This document shows positions 13,446 through 13,478 of a DNA stretch of 13,478 nucleotides, one piece after another; the stretch's first letter is position 1, and each line of letters begins with the position of its first letter. This DNA comes from Pseudorhodobacter antarcticus (GTDB lineage Bacteria; Pseudomonadota; Alphaproteobacteria; Rhodobacterales; Rhodobacteraceae). The notes under the pieces were generated by a model, which saw nothing but the letters and a program-made list of their open reading frames with translations, made no database searches and was not told the origin of the DNA. Where the stretch lies: assembly GCA_945860375.1 (NCBI GenBank), contig CAMAQR010000082.1, positions 1 through 13,478 on the forward strand, read 5' to 3'. The translations under genes were made by a program, and so were the position numbers.

Positions 13446-13478
13446 TTGTGGGCTCCAAATTTTTTCCGACACTGTGCT

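Overview
The window looks like a chromosomal (or large-replicon) segment of an alphaproteobacterium of the Rhodobacterales (Roseobacter/Paracoccus group). The reasons are the high GC with strongly GC-biased third codon positions, the gene families present, and intergenic palindromes whose arms carry GGATATTT / CCCCCGG motifs that I associate with that group. I ran no searches; family names rest on motifs read in the translations.

Layout. (1) 1-745 is a graveyard of insertion sequences: the 3' end of an IS3-type transposase on the minus strand with its catalytic Glu changed to Ala, an unidentified minus-strand coding scrap, then an internally deleted IS21 istB on the plus strand and the IS21 right end with its paired terminal repeats. 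(2) 745-998 has no gene but holds a 47-bp near-perfect palindrome. (3) 999-2585 (minus) encodes a protein like the large subunit of N,N-dimethylformamidase, without a visible small-subunit partner. (4) 2891-6585 (plus) is a compact wza-wzb-wzc operon: outer-membrane polysaccharide export lipoprotein, low-molecular-weight tyrosine phosphatase and BY-kinase/chain-length regulator. (5) 6582-7571 (minus) is glyceraldehyde-3-phosphate dehydrogenase, whose stop codon overlaps the wzc stop codon. (6) 7637-12954 is a complete beta-hydroxyaspartate cycle (BHAC) locus: the IclR-type regulator bhcR (minus) divergent from bhcA-bhcB-bhcC-bhcD (plus). (7) 12955-13478 has a gene-free stretch, a perfect 10-bp-stem terminator and a small secreted or membrane-anchored protein gene (minus).

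How the genes fit. BhcA, BhcC, BhcB and BhcD together convert two glyoxylate into one oxaloacetate without carbon loss: transamination to glycine, aldol addition to beta-hydroxyaspartate, dehydration to iminosuccinate, and reduction to aspartate, which feeds the next transamination. The shared bhcR-bhcA intergenic region carries two abutting palindromes, the second running into a possible -35 element. The gap gene lies just downstream of bhcR in the same direction, so GAPDH may be co-transcribed with the glyoxylate regulator; that would make sense for gluconeogenesis from glyoxylate but is inference. A strong 56-nt hairpin sits between bhcC and bhcD. The wza-wzb-wzc operon is a self-contained export/control module; no glycosyltransferase is seen nearby.

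The BHAC is a described pathway. The less explained items are the bhcR-gap arrangement, the bhcC/bhcD hairpin, the 47-bp palindrome, the orphan dimethylformamidase-like gene and the small secreted protein.
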